Source of the DNA: Chondrosia reniformis | Lineage: Eukaryota > Porifera > Demospongiae > Chondrillida > Chondrillidae | Length of the DNA stretch: 64,000 nt | Assembly: GCA_947172415.1 (NCBI GenBank) | Contig: OX359193.1 | Coordinates: 7,496,501 to 7,560,500, forward strand | Direction of reading: 5' to 3' | Shown: positions 1-11,851 of the stretch, one piece after another | How positions within the stretch are numbered: position 1 is the stretch's first letter | How the letters are laid out: each line of letters starts with the position of its first letter | The notes under the pieces: generated by a model | Seen by the model: the letters and a program-made list of their open reading frames with translations, nothing else | What the model was told of the DNA's origin: nothing | Database searches by the model: none | Made by a program: the position numbers and the translations under genes

Positions 1-3000
1 GAGAAGCATCAGTACTTTGACCGAGCCCTGTTTCTCATGACTCCTAACAATCCGATTAGGAAGCTCTGCTCAAAGATCCTTACAGCCAAAATGGATGAAC
101 CTGGCTATGAGAGTCATGGCAGGTCCATCTGGAAAGCCCCTTTCAGGAAAATTAAATATTACGTTCAAGTTATTATCAGCCTACTTCCTTATTTCAGTTG
201 GTTCATGTTCCTGGCCACTGTTGGATTGATCTTACTGCAGTTTGTAGAGGACATCCCCACAGCCCCTGGTTCCACCTCCTACAATGTCGTTCCTTCAACA
301 TTCTATGATGTCACTCCTGAAGTGACTTCTTCAGTTACACAATTTCAGAGCTTTCGCTTGTCGCATGACATTCTCTTTGTTGCTATCACCCTTATGGAGT
401 TGTTGCTGAAGATTGGAGCCAATGGACTATTGTGCAATCCTTATGCAGCCATATCAGGTATCTTTGATATCCTGGATTGGATCATTGTCATAGCAACCAC
501 AATCAGGGTCATCATAGTATCAGTAGATGTAGGGACCCTCACTGGTCCCAGTAGGGAAGTAATGGGCGTCCTTTTAATCTTGTGGTCCCTGAGACCACTG
601 AGAATCATTTCTATCATTCCTTCTGTCAAAGAAGTGCTTTTGGACCTTTGGAAAGGGAGAAAAAGATTTTTCTTTGGATTTTTCCTGTTTGCTATATTTG
701 TGTTTGTATTTGCTAGCATGGGAACACAGCTATTCTCTGGAGCTCTTGGAAAATGTAATGATCCAGATATTGAACTGGAAGAGAGTTGCACTGGAGAGTT
801 TGAAATGAACATTTTACTTTCCTATGATATCATGTTCGATGAATTGAATGTAGCTATCACGGTCCCCAGAGTATGGATACAAGAGCCGAGGGATTTTAGA
901 TTTAGTCATATTGTGTATTCAGCTGTCAGTTTATTATCACTGTTGCCTTTGGAAGGATGGCCGAATCTGAAGGAGTACCTCAGTGTCAGGCAGCAGTTGT
1001 TTCCCTTTGTAACACTGGTCTACTATGAGTTTAACTTATTCATGCACGTGTATATATTCATTGGTGTGAATCTTGGATTGACACTCTTTTTGGGACTTGT
1101 TGTTGCAAACTACAGGGAGAATAAGTCTGATCATGCTGCCATGCTCACCTATCAACAGAGCCGGTGGAGGGACCTGATACTTCGTATTAAGATAGCAAGG
1201 CTCAAGAAAGTTCCCCCGGTGCCCTCTGGTGAGTAAACCATAATTGGATAGATTCTTTCATACGCTCCAATGCCCCCTGATGTTGTCATTAGTGCAACAA
1301 ATAGAATCTCGTAGAATATATGCTTTAATGGTAAAATGGTATAAATTTTGTTAGTGACATTTGTTGTAACCTGTTGTGATTTCTTCTCTCTTTAGAGGCA
1401 AATAAGCTGAAGTACTTTCTTTACCACTTTGTCAGTGATACCTACCACATTGGCAACCAGTGTGGATGTCCCTTCAACATAAGAATATTCAGAGATTCAA
1501 GTTCCTTTGTCATTTTAATAAATGCTCTCACACTCTGCATCCGATGGGCAGACAACATACCAGCTATTGAAGTGGCCATTTTCTTCTCAATCATATGTAA
1601 TACCTACTTTATATTTGAAGTACGTAATTAAACCCCTTTTAATACATATCCCATATAACTCCTCCCACTCACACTTAACTCCTCCCACTCCCACTTAGCC
1701 CTTTCACATAACTCCTCCCCTAGTTAATACCCTCCTCTTCACACCTCACCACATTGACAACTTCCTGTATTTGTTGCATACGTTCTCTGTAGACAATTCT
1801 GAAGCTAATTGGTTTTGGCATAAGACCCTATTTCTACAGTGTCTTAAATCGGCTGGAGTGTGCCCTGAGCATATTCAGTTTTGCTTACATAATAGTGGCC
1901 ATTATCAGTCTCTCAGATCAGTCCCTCATCTCCTATGAAGTACTCAGCCAGATTGCCTTAGCTTCTGCTGTTACTAGGTGGTTCACCCTGTTAGGGAAAT
2001 ATGTGAGTCTTGACTGCCCTCGTAGTAGACACAATAATTATATTAGCCATTTTCAGTTTAATGCTATTATTTTTGACTATTAGAAATTTTGGTAACAGTT
2101 AAATTGCAAAATCTAACTGGTCCAAGTATATATATATATATTATACAATTCTTCTTCTCACTTGTTTACTAACCTCTGCAGGAAGTGTTGACAGCTATCT
2201 TTAAGTTGGTTTTGAGAACATTTCGTAAGGCTGTCTTTCTCATACTGCTGCTGTTAGCAGTTATCTTGACTTTTGCTAACATTGGAACTGCCCTCTTTGG
2301 AAGAATTGAGAAAGGAGAAGGAACAGAACTCAAGTTAGATCAAGTCTACTTCAATAGAATAGAGTCTTGTCTCCAATACATGTTCATAGTGTATAAGATC
2401 TATCAAGTTAGTTTGACACCTCTGTATACCTGGTCCTCTCTGTCCCTGGTCCTCTTTGCTACCAACCCCACTCTCTCCAACTCCCTCTATCCCTCTAGAC
2501 CTCCCTCTGGTCCCATCAAAGTTCTATAAACCAGGGTTTTGCTGCCAATTGTTGCTGAATTGTTTGTTTTGGCAGGACTAATTTGTTCATTCTTCCTATT
2601 TAGAAATGCTAATTTCAGGACGCACGAGAACTCTCTATTCCTGGGTATCCGCATCATGACTGGTGAGGACTGGTATCAGTTGATGGGAGATGTCTCTGCT
2701 ATACCACCTTACTGTTCCCCTGATTTCTCCAATTGTGGCTCACCCTGGTGGGCACCCATCTACTTCTTGTCCTTCTTCTTTACTGTAATATTCATCTTCC
2801 TGAATATTTTCCAAGCTGTTGTGTGGGAAACCTTTTCACTGTTCTACAATGAGGATGACACTTTGCTGGACCACATGTTCATGAAGACCTTTAGACACAA
2901 CTGGACAAAATTTGATGAACAAGCAAAGGTCCTGTATTATCTACATACATGACTGGAAAACTAGTCCCTAGCTGGACCTCATACATGATTTCATTTTCTA

Positions 3001-4674
3001 TATATGAACATTAAATAGTTTGATCCTCCTAGTAAATTCTAAATAGCAGATCTAATTTAATAGTCCATCTTTTTAACATTCCTCCTTGTATTTGCAATAC
3101 TACAGGGATCCATTCCTTTGAAGGTAGTGAAGTTCTTCATAAGATCTTTACCATTGACTCAATACTATAGTTACTTGGTCAATGAGAAGACAGGAGAAAA
3201 GGTTAGTACATGTACTTACAGTTAAACACATTTAATGCAGAGTAGGGAGTTTTCAAGATGTTTAGCATGGAATGAGAAAATACTTACACTTCAAATAAAA
3301 ATTGATGCCCTTCTATAGAAGACTTCGTGAATTGATTTGTGCTGTTACAGAATTTCAAGACTAATCCTTACAATAATTAATAACAACATAGAAATGGAAC
3401 TCTATTCTATCTATGCATAGTTAATAAATTAATGGTACATACGTACAGTATATAGTTAAATTTATTTTTCTTCCTGTTTAGGAGCGGTGTAAGGTGTATG
3501 TCAACATAAATGGCTTGGTTTTACAGGAGATGTACACAGAACTGAATCCATATCAGAGAAATGAAGGGAAAAATGAAGAAGAGGATAAAGAGGAGAAGCA
3601 GAATAAAAACACAGAGCTGAATCCTGATCAGAAAAAGGAAGGGAGAAATGAAGAAGATGATGAAGAGGAGAGGCAGAATAAAATCACAGAACACAAGAGA
3701 GTATCTTTTAAGAAAGTTTTGATGTGAGAAATACTCAATAAAGAAGACATACAAATACCATGCCTGTTGCATGTATAACTGTATAATATACATATATATA
3801 TATTCTTTGTTTTATGATTAATGTGTATATGTGAGGTAAAGATCTCTTTTTGGAGACTGGTGACAATAGGTCATTGAATTATTTAATCTCAGTTCTCCTT
3901 CTCTTGTACAGGTTACTGGCCTACAGAGCTGAAGACATAGAAGAGAGATTGATACCAAATGAATTAAAAAGAAGGATTACATTAGAGCAAAATGTACAGG
4001 AGGAGGTAAACCCTGTCATTATTAATAAGTATTAAGATTTGAATAATTAAGGTTCCTCCTCATGGCTTCTTTGCAGGCAGCTACTGAGTGTATTCACATC
4101 TGGATGAAGAAGTACCTTAAGCCAGTCCTGGATTCACTAACCTCAACACCAGAAATCCAAAGTATGTCCAGTATGGAAGAGATCGAGTATACTGAGACCA
4201 TTAGGAATTCACACTTTCTGTAGATAGCAGTGTCCTTGCCTAAATAGTCCCCTTTAGTGGAATTGTTTGAATACTAGCAATCCATACAAATGTATGAGTG
4301 TTGCTATTATCTACCAATGTATTACATGGTTAATGCATATTTGCACTCAGTATGTCCTATCTTGCAGTTACACCACACACTATTGTGCTCCTATTTGTTA
4401 TGTAGTTCAGTTAGCAACTAACCAACCAGTAGTAACTACCACAGAATATTTCACCTCTACTAATGAAGGAGAACAGACTTTTTCTCCTCCTCGATGGCTT
4501 TCTCCGCCTCCTAGATCAGCTCAGGATGAATCATCTCGTCCTAATAACCTGGATTCTGCTCTACCAAAAGACCTCTTTATAGCTGCTGAGGAGGAGGAAG
4601 AAGACCCAAATCATGCTTGGTTGGAGCAACAAATGATGTATGAATCAGATGATGATGAACTCTTCAATTTATAA
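1..4674 (+). CDS. NALCN: Sodium leak channel NALCN-like, domains III-IV and C-terminus (5' partial)
   Basis: This is the 3' part of a four-domain cation channel of the NALCN (sodium leak) family, a plasma-membrane pore setting resting excitability. The open frame runs off the left edge. Exons: 1-1228, 1396-1619, 1793-2002, 2182-2333, 2604-2928, 3106-3201, 3482-3723, 3912-4005, 4077-4161, 4430-4674; all phases agree (about 966 residues). Visible parts are domain III (S4 with RPLRII; pore LEGW, Glu codon 952-954), a cytoplasmic stretch after S6 ending RLKKVPPVP, domain IV (pore GEDW, Glu codon 2665-2667), and a NALCN-type C-terminal tail with an acidic end (YESDDDELFNL). Vertebrate NALCN has Lys at the domain III filter position; here it is Glu. 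Two splice choices are uncertain: the donor at 2334 (an alternative is 2391) and the last acceptor at 4429. An AATAAA at 3737-3742, just after an intronic stop, could allow a shorter isoform. Confidence 0.9.
3530..3696 (+). repeat. In-frame tandem duplication in the NALCN C-terminal region
   Basis: Two imperfect copies of a roughly 25-residue block starting TELNP and running into a Glu/Lys/Asn-rich tract (NEEEDKEEKQNK, then NEEDDEEERQNK). They interrupt a stretch that is contiguous in the remembered vertebrate NALCN C-terminus. The copies differ at several codons, so the duplication is not brand new. Confidence 0.75.
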
Positions 4675-5671
4675 TTTACACCTAATTATTAAATCAACTT
4701 CATAGCATAGTTTATAATTACGAACTGTTTTGAATTTCTGCTATATATTTGTGTGTATATATATGATGCAGCATATACAGACCATTTTATATAATATAAT
4801 GAGCTGTTGAGGTACATAGGTTAGTCCATTGGAATGAACCTTAAAAGTGTGCTCTGTGTAGTCTATTAAAGTGTGATTATATTAGTGGTGCATGATAGAA
4901 CAACATTTGACCAATGATTGGCTATAACAGCAGCCAACCCACAGATTTATTTTTCACAGCAATGTGTGCCTACCTACACATAGAAACACGTATAAATATT
5001 TGAGACATATTTACACATCATATAGATTTAATTTCATAGGTATATCACTTGAGGTAGACATATTTTGAAAGTAACTTATAGAGAGAAATTGACTACAAAC
5101 TATTATTTTATGAGGGTCTGCAAATTTAACAGTTGCAGGTAATGTATTAAGAGTATTTATATAAAATGTATGGGTAGTTACAGTATAACTGACAGGCTCT
5201 CTAAATTGATATATTGCTAGGTATGTACATAGAGTTCTACAGGAATTGAGAATTTGTGTAGGCAGCTGGGAAACTATCCATTCACTCCATACCATGCATT
5301 CTCTGGGGGACTACCGTGACCTCTACCAGATAACACATACAAGTGTGGAAATGATGACTATATATGTGTGACTGTGTATCTGTGTATATAAACAGTATGT
5401 TGATGCAGGGACCGGAATTAAATGGATTCCTTTGGAATTCATAATGTAATATAGATAAATATATATCAATATAAGTGGTAAGGCATGGTTAATTCCAATA
5501 TTAACTCCCTCTAGTTATTTTTTCTACAGAGTATTTGCTACCAGTATAAAAGTATAGCTGAAGCAAGGCAGCTATTTCTACTATATTTTGGGAACAAGAG
5601 TAAGACTGGACTAGCCTCTCCTAATTAGTTCGTTATCACTAAACTTCTCTAGCTCTGGAGAGGCCCTAATC
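4675..5671. other. Intergenic region between the NALCN-like and PH-costars genes
   Basis: AT-rich, no convincing exon on either strand. An ATTAAA near 4866 could serve as the poly(A) signal of the upstream gene. Short TA-rich runs occur near 4745-4790 and 5385-5400. The proximal part presumably holds the promoter of the PH gene, but I see no definable element. Confidence 0.5.
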
Positions 5672-8053
5672 ATGTCTCGCAAGAATCATGAATGTGAGAT
5701 GGGGGAATACTGCCCCACCTGTAACCTAATCACATGCTCTGGGTTTCTCCAACAGCGGCTGAGGTTCGGTAGATGGAAGAGAAGATGGTTCAAGCTTTAT
5801 CAGAAAGGGAGACTTCTTATATATGAGGATGAGACAGCCAAGACCCTAGTATCTGATATAGATACAGGTTTGAATTGCTACGATGTCCAGCACGGTCTTC
5901 AAAGTGGAAAATTTCCACCTGGTATTCCCAGAATATGCTCCTTTGTGGTCATATTAAGCAAGACAAAATTATATCTATATGCAACTTCAGTTGGAGATAC
6001 TGTTAAATGGGTAAAGGCATTGAAGGCCTCCTCCAAGGTAGTTGCTAGGCGACAACAGGAACTAGAGCAAATGCAGCACCACCTTTCCATCTATCGTGAA
6101 TCTGGATTGGAGGCGGCACAGGTAGCCTCTGGAATAAAAACTAACCAGTCATTCACTTGCACCAACAAGGTAGCCAAAGCTTCACTAACTACAACTGTTA
6201 CTCCAAGAAGTCGTGATGCTGGCACATCCACAAGAGAGGATAATTTACCTTTTAAAGCAATCAGAAATAAGGAAGTTTCGCTTTTATCAGATGTACAGAG
6301 CGAAGAAGTCACTATGTCCACCTCTAACCTTCCATCTAGCTTTCAAAGACATGATCTATACTCTTCCAACCGCAAAAGAAAAGAAGCTTTACAACATTTG
6401 CAGAAAAAAATCTCAAAGGCACCTGAGATGGAAGATCTGAAAGAAAGAGAGAACAAAGAACCTATATCTAAAACTCGACTCAGAGCTGTAGCTGTGCCAG
6501 GAATACCTTTCAGTGCCAGTCAGGTAGTTGGGGACAGTGATATTGCCTTTCCAAGCGATGACAGAGCCCATTTTTATGCACTGACAGAACCGTTAAATGA
6601 TGACCACAAATATATGACTGTCTCACCGAGTATAGAAGGCACCCATCACTCTGCACCTGACAGTCACACTGCTAGGAGTAAGGAAGATCTATCACATGCA
6701 TCCCAACAAGACCTTACCACAAACTATATTTATTCAACAGTTAAGAAGAACAAGCCATCATATTCTGCTCCATTGTCAAAGAGGATATCACCTGAAGGAT
6801 CCTCAAGGAACGAGGATTGTGGAATATTAGGTGAGCAAGAAGCAAGATTGAGAACGCAGAGTGTAGGAGATTTTACTTCAGCCAACTACAGCAGCAGTGC
6901 TGTTGAGTCTAAAACATCTGACATACCAAGATATTCAAGTATGCTTCTGAATGGACCTGGGTCATCGTTCCAGGACAACCAAGCTCCAAACCGTACTACA
7001 TCACGTAAACCTGGACATTTTTTCATGTCCAAAACTGATGCACAAGCCACTGTACCAAATGGGAATGGGAAGGGTGCTAGCAGAGACTCAAGAGGTGGTA
7101 ATGTCCATGAAGTTATCAGCCATCATCAACCGTGGTACAATGAAGCTAGCTCAAGTCAGAAACCATCTCATTACCGCAGGACAGGAGTCAAGTATAAGAG
7201 CTCCAGTCCGTCTCCCAGGATACCGGGTCAGTCTCCCAGGATACCAGCTCAGTCTCCCAGGATACCAGCTCAGTCTCCGAGGATACCAGCTCAGTCTCCC
7301 AGGATACCAGCTCAGTCTCCCAGGATACCAGCTCAGTCTCCGAGGATACCAGCTCAGTCTCCGAGGATACCAGCTCAGTCTCCGAGGATACCAGCTCAGT
7401 CTCCGAGGATACCAGCTCAGTCTCCGAGGATACCAGCTCAGTCTCCGAGGATACCAGCTCAGTCTCCGAGGATACCAGCTCAGTCTCCCCCGAGGATACC
7501 AGCTCAGTCTCCAAGGACACCAACTTGGTCTCCCAGGATACCAACTCAGTCTTCCAATCAAATGAAACTTCACAGACAATCAGAGCAGTGCAGCAATGAG
7601 ACAAAACTTGTAAGCCATGTTATTATGTGACAAGGGTTTCTTCTAACTGCATTGAATTATCTTTGAAATATTTCATCTTGTGATCACTTTTGAGCATCTA
7701 AGGAAGCATTTTTGGTTGGATCCTGAGGGAAGTCCTGGATTAAAGCATTCAACAAGAAGATCAAACCAAACTTTGAAATCTTTAGATGCTTTTAAAAGGA
7801 GATTGAGAGATGAATCTTTTCAAAGATACAGTAAATCACTTATTGTCCTATTTATTGGAAAACAATAAATACTATGAATACATATAGTGAATAAAATTAT
7901 GTATCTTTTATGTAGCTAATTAATGAAATATATCGGAGAGGAACCATAAATGATGATGGAAACCCAGTCATATCATACAAGATATTAAGACAGGAGTCAG
8001 GACGCCAATTTAGTGATATCTTAAAAGTAATCAAAGATGCAGCCAAGGAGAAG
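5672..8053 (+). CDS. PH domain / SPRIPAQ repeat / costars-domain protein
   Basis: Exon 1, 5672-7609, is a single long frame (646 codons). An N-terminal PH domain (about residues 20-125, with RWKRRWFKLYQ in the first strands) is followed by a low-complexity region and, at about 512-625, a tandem SPRIPAQ heptad. Donor 7610 (GTAAGC) joins in phase 0 to 7916-8053, which encodes the first half of a costars domain (LINEIYRRGTINDDGNP, then DILKVIKDAAKEK). Costars domains occur in the actin-linked ABRA/STARS and ABRACL proteins, so a membrane-to-actin adaptor role is likely but inferred. The second half of the domain (usually a TY.GELL strand) is not found downstream; readthrough gives KVSY and then a stop at 8096-8098, while a possible exon at 8174-8377 is in frame but unlike costars. 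If donor 7610 is skipped, a stop at 7628 and AATAAA at 7864-7869 would yield a PH-repeat isoform. A related gene lies at 61017-64000. Confidence 0.75.
7207..7556 (+). repeat. Coding minisatellite, 21-bp unit (SPRIPAQ)
   Basis: About 16 near-identical 21-bp units encode SPRIPAQ heptads inside the PH-costars gene. The array keeps frame except for a 3-bp insertion that adds a Pro (SPPRIPAQ) near 7487. Long open frames on the other strand and frames are by-products of the repeat. Confidence 0.95.
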
Positions 8054-8098
8054 GTCAGCTACTTATATCTCACAAGTAATAGTCAAATTAAAACTTAA

Positions 8099-8640
8099 TT
8101 AAGTATTGAAGTTATGCATCATCTTTCATTAATCACTTAATTAAATTATAATTACATCATAGCCTTTGCACAGGCATTGATTCCTCTTTTTGTGGTGTAT
8201 AATTGCAAATTCTTTCTGAACTTATGTAGATTATTATGTACTCAGCCGATTCTAAAAGTGGAGAAATATTCATTTCTGTTTCCAATGGCAATTTCAAAGC
8301 TACATCAGTATAATGGAGTACCAGCATATATAATATTGTTTAATTTACAGATAGCAATAAATTTTGAGTGCACCTGATAGGCAAAGAATCATCATTTTTA
8401 TTTTATGTCATGGTTTTAATTAAATCATAAATAGATCAACAGCTATATATATGCATGAATGCATTTCAAAGGCTTAATACCAAGTCATTTTTGTGAGCAA
8501 AACTAAAACCTCAGTGATTTCTCAATCAGAAACCTTGCAATTAAACGTTATTCACACATTCATGTATAGAAGAATGTAATTAATAAATTACAGTGATAAT
8601 ATCAAGCGTTGGCTTAAAGTTACAAAGTAATAAAAAGATC
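8099..8640. other. 3' flank between the convergent PH-costars and DIS3 genes
   Basis: AT-rich. A 204-bp open stretch after a good acceptor (8174-8377, +) could be a terminal exon of the PH gene but shows no domain. On the minus strand an AATAAA (reverse complement at 8397-8402) is a plausible DIS3 poly(A) signal. Confidence 0.4.
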
Positions 8641-11600
8641 TCATATTTTGCTTTTCACTGTCTTTCTCTTCTTGCTGGGAGGAATTTCAGAGTCATGTCT
8701 TTCAATTGGAGCTGCACTGATTCCCTTGATGAAGGGTTTTACCAATGAAATGGTCACTTTTGAACTTTGAATGTTAGATTTCTCAATACACAGCTGAACC
8801 TTAAGCTTGTCAAAGGAATGAAAAACATGGCTGCCGACAGTGAGGGTAAAATTAAGTTCATTATAAACTAATTTAGGATAGTCTCCTTTTGTACCGTCTC
8901 TTTGAGTATTATTGAAGAAGATGTGGCCTTCATAACCATATTTGGGGAGGAGGACCTGAAGAGAATTTCTCTTTGGCATTAGAATAAATGCCTCCTCTTC
9001 GACTGTCCTGTCTTTGAAGAAGAGTTGAGTATGCAGGTGTACAGAGGCCCTCTGGGCATACTGAGCCATTTTATGTCTTCTGTTCAGCCGGTCGCAGAGA
9101 TGATGCGTTCTTTCCCTGTCCAGCAGATCTGGATAGGTACTGTCTGCGCCAATGGCAGCTGCTAACAGCCTGTGTACGATAATGTCGGCATACCTACGTA
9201 TGGGTGATGTGAAGTGGGTGTATATGGGTGTGGCAAGGCCATAGTGAATGAAGTTAGCTTCCGGTAACTTGCCTGAGCTAAAATAGAGAGCCTGCATCAT
9301 ACATCTTGTACAAAGGATACGAAGTAGAGTGTTAAAATATGGCTCTTTAGGGATATTTGCCTCCGATAGCGATGAAGCAAGGGATTTGGCTGTTTCCACG
9401 GCAATGTGAACACCTTTACTTAGGCCCACTTTAACAAGAACATGATAATTAGAAGGTGGGGGAGCAGGGTGACGACGTAGCAAGGCACAATGGGGAAATT
9501 CCTTAAAGATTCTCTTGGCCACAGAAATATTGGCTAGAAGCATAAATTCTTCAACTAAAGAATTGGTGTCCTTCAAATCTTTCATCTCAATGTCAATGGG
9601 ATCATGTGTCTCGCTGTCCATCTCAAAACGTACCTCTGGTGAAGCCAGAGTGAGAGCTCCTTCCTCTATTCTCTTCTGTTTCAGATTCTTAGCCAAACCA
9701 TTTAGCTTGCGCAAGGATAGAGTCAAAGAATCATTTTGTCTTGCATCATCAACTTTCATTTGTGCCTCTGCGTAAGTGAATGCCTTTCTTGACTTGATAA
9801 TGCTCTTTGCAAAGGCTGTAGACACTATATCTGCTTGTGGTGTAAGCTCCCAAATACAGGAGAAAGCTAGTCTCTCCTCTCCTTCCCTAAGAGAACACAA
9901 ATTTGAGCTGAGGAGTTCAGGAACCATGTCAATGCGCTTATCACAAAGGTAGACGGTTGTACCCCTGTTAGATGCTTCCTTGTCTAGAGATGTGGATGGC
10001 CTTATAAAGTAAGTAACATCGGCTATATGCACGCCAACCTCAAAGTTTCCTCCTTCTAGCTCCCTACAATGCAGTGCATCGTCAATATCAGTGCAACCCT
10101 GAGGATCAATGCTACAAACTTCCAGAGACACAAGGTTGGTTCTTTTTTGTCTTTCTTCCTCAGGTATGGTCCAGGGCACATTTGGCAGGTCTGCCAACAC
10201 TTCAGAGGAGAAGGGCTGATAAGGAACACTGTGCTCAAGGAGAAGAACCTCATTCTCAGCGGCCTTAGCTCCAATATCCCCCAAAATCCTCACCAAATGA
10301 CCCCTCGGTAACCTTGACGACCTTGGCCACTCATCAATGTTGACTACAATTCTCTTTCCAAAGAGAAGGCTAGCTTGCTTTGTAATTATACCAACAGGAG
10401 GAATCCTACTATCAGCTGGTACAAATTTGTGACTTGTCGCATCTGCATTGGTTAATGGTAGAAGTGTGCCACAATATGGCCGCCATTTTCTCTTGATTAT
10501 TCCAACGACTTTACCTGTTGGTTGAATGAGAGAGATGTCAACATGTGATGACTGAGTAACATTAGTTTCCATTAACTCTTCAGAGATATCTTCTTCTTCA
10601 CCAGTCACTTCCTGTCGAGCCAGTGCTTCATTGTCCTCCACCAGTCCTGAAGGTGTAGTCCACTCACTCTCTGGATACATCTCAATAGCTACTACATCAC
10701 TATCCACAGCACGATTCAAGTCCCTCACTCCTTTAATCAACACCCACTGCTCCTCTCCAGGCACAGCTACGTGTCCCTCCCTGTGTGTCTCCCTGGAGCC
10801 ATGAAAGACGCCTTGACTCAGCCGGCCACTCTGAATGCCCTGCTTAATGGCAATCATTGAAAGGTGCTCTTGATACAGACTCTTCCTACTGTTGCCAGGA
10901 GTCACGCTACCATCACTATCAGTCTGGTTTGATTGGCTGAATCTTGTCAGTCTTTCTACCAAGAAAGGATTCCCAGAGATACTGGCGACATATTCATAAA
11001 CCCCAAATGCGGCCATGCCATCTTTCTTAGCCTTCCTTACGTTATCTACATCTTCAGACAGTAACACTACTTTTGTTCCTATGGCTACTTTTGACTTATT
11101 CAAATGCTCATTGTACCAGTCAACCGACTTCCTAATGGCCCTGTCATTCTGATCATTAGGGGATTCCCCCTGCATTCTCTCCTGGTAAGTCTCTTGGTGA
11201 TGCTCATTGCAGAACACATAAAAGTTCTTGTCTTTCTGGCCAGTCAACTCCCTCAATCTATGAACAAGAAACACAGACAGGTAAAATGACTAAAAGTAAA
11301 AGATCTTTACAATTTGATACTTTGTTAATACACAAGAGACGAAAGCAGAATAGAAATCGAGAAGAAGTGACTGTAACTGCGTGTGCCAAGGTTGTGTAAA
11401 TACAGTAAGTCTTAACGAACCTTTTGTAAGCAGATAGGTTCTGATGCTTCACTTCATTAAGGACTGTTTGTAAAATGACCACATTGCGAATGTACTCGTC
11501 CTCTAGAAAGTCCAACTGATGCAGAGCAACATTAGTGTCCGGAACAAGGTAGTGAGAGAAGGCGCACACCTTTGCAATGGAGGCAGGATTGGGTTCCAAC

Positions 11601-11755
11601 ACTTCTGTCGATTTCGCTTCTTTGGAATAAATTCCCTTACATGCAACGCATCTCTGAACACCGCAAGCAATATCGTCTCGGAGATAGTGCTCCCTCACAA
11701 CCTTCAAGACACTACCGCTCCTTGTCTTCTTTACAAACGTCTTTGAGGACAGCAT
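8641..11755 (-). CDS. DIS3: Exosome exoribonuclease/endonuclease DIS3 (Rrp44)
   Basis: Catalytic subunit of the nuclear RNA exosome, degrading RNA 3'-5' and also cutting internally. Two exons, complement(11421-11755, 8641-11257), give 983 residues, close to the roughly 958 of human DIS3. The start at 11755 begins MLSSKTFVKKTRSG, matching the conserved DIS3 start and the CR3 motif region. An N-terminal PIN domain carries acidic catalytic residues (PDTNVALHQ; NDRAIR; SED). Cold-shock-like OB folds follow, then the RNB domain with GCTDIDDALHC, the Asp cluster that binds metal, then HPAPPPSNY and an S1-type end. The sole intron, inside the PIN domain at YK-RLRELTG, uses a GTTCGT donor; the other 872 codons are one exon. 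The N-terminal CR3 Cys motif and the PIN make this DIS3 rather than DIS3L2. It starts 96 bp from the WDFY-type gene on the other strand. Confidence 0.95.
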
Positions 11756-11851
11756 GGCGTGGCGAGTTGGAACTGAATTTGGAATCGAAATCAAAACCGT
11801 TCTCTGGTCAGTCACGAGGTGATCAGCTGACTGACATTGTGAATCGCTCTG
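11756..11851. promoter_or_regulatory. Bidirectional promoter region DIS3 / WDFY
   Basis: Only 96 bp separate the two divergent start codons, so both 5' UTRs and core promoters must overlap or lie within the neighbouring gene. No TATA box is evident. The assignment rests on geometry alone. Confidence 0.6.

Noticed and set aside
7151-7604. Two long minus-strand open frames rich in WYPRRLS and ETELVSS
   Set aside because: They are the other frames of the 21-bp coding repeat; the plus strand holds the PH domain and the spliced costars exon.
7680-7868. 62-codon frame between the SPRIPAQ exon and the costars exon
   Set aside because: Lies inside an intron whose removal restores the costars frame; no clear splice sites of its own.
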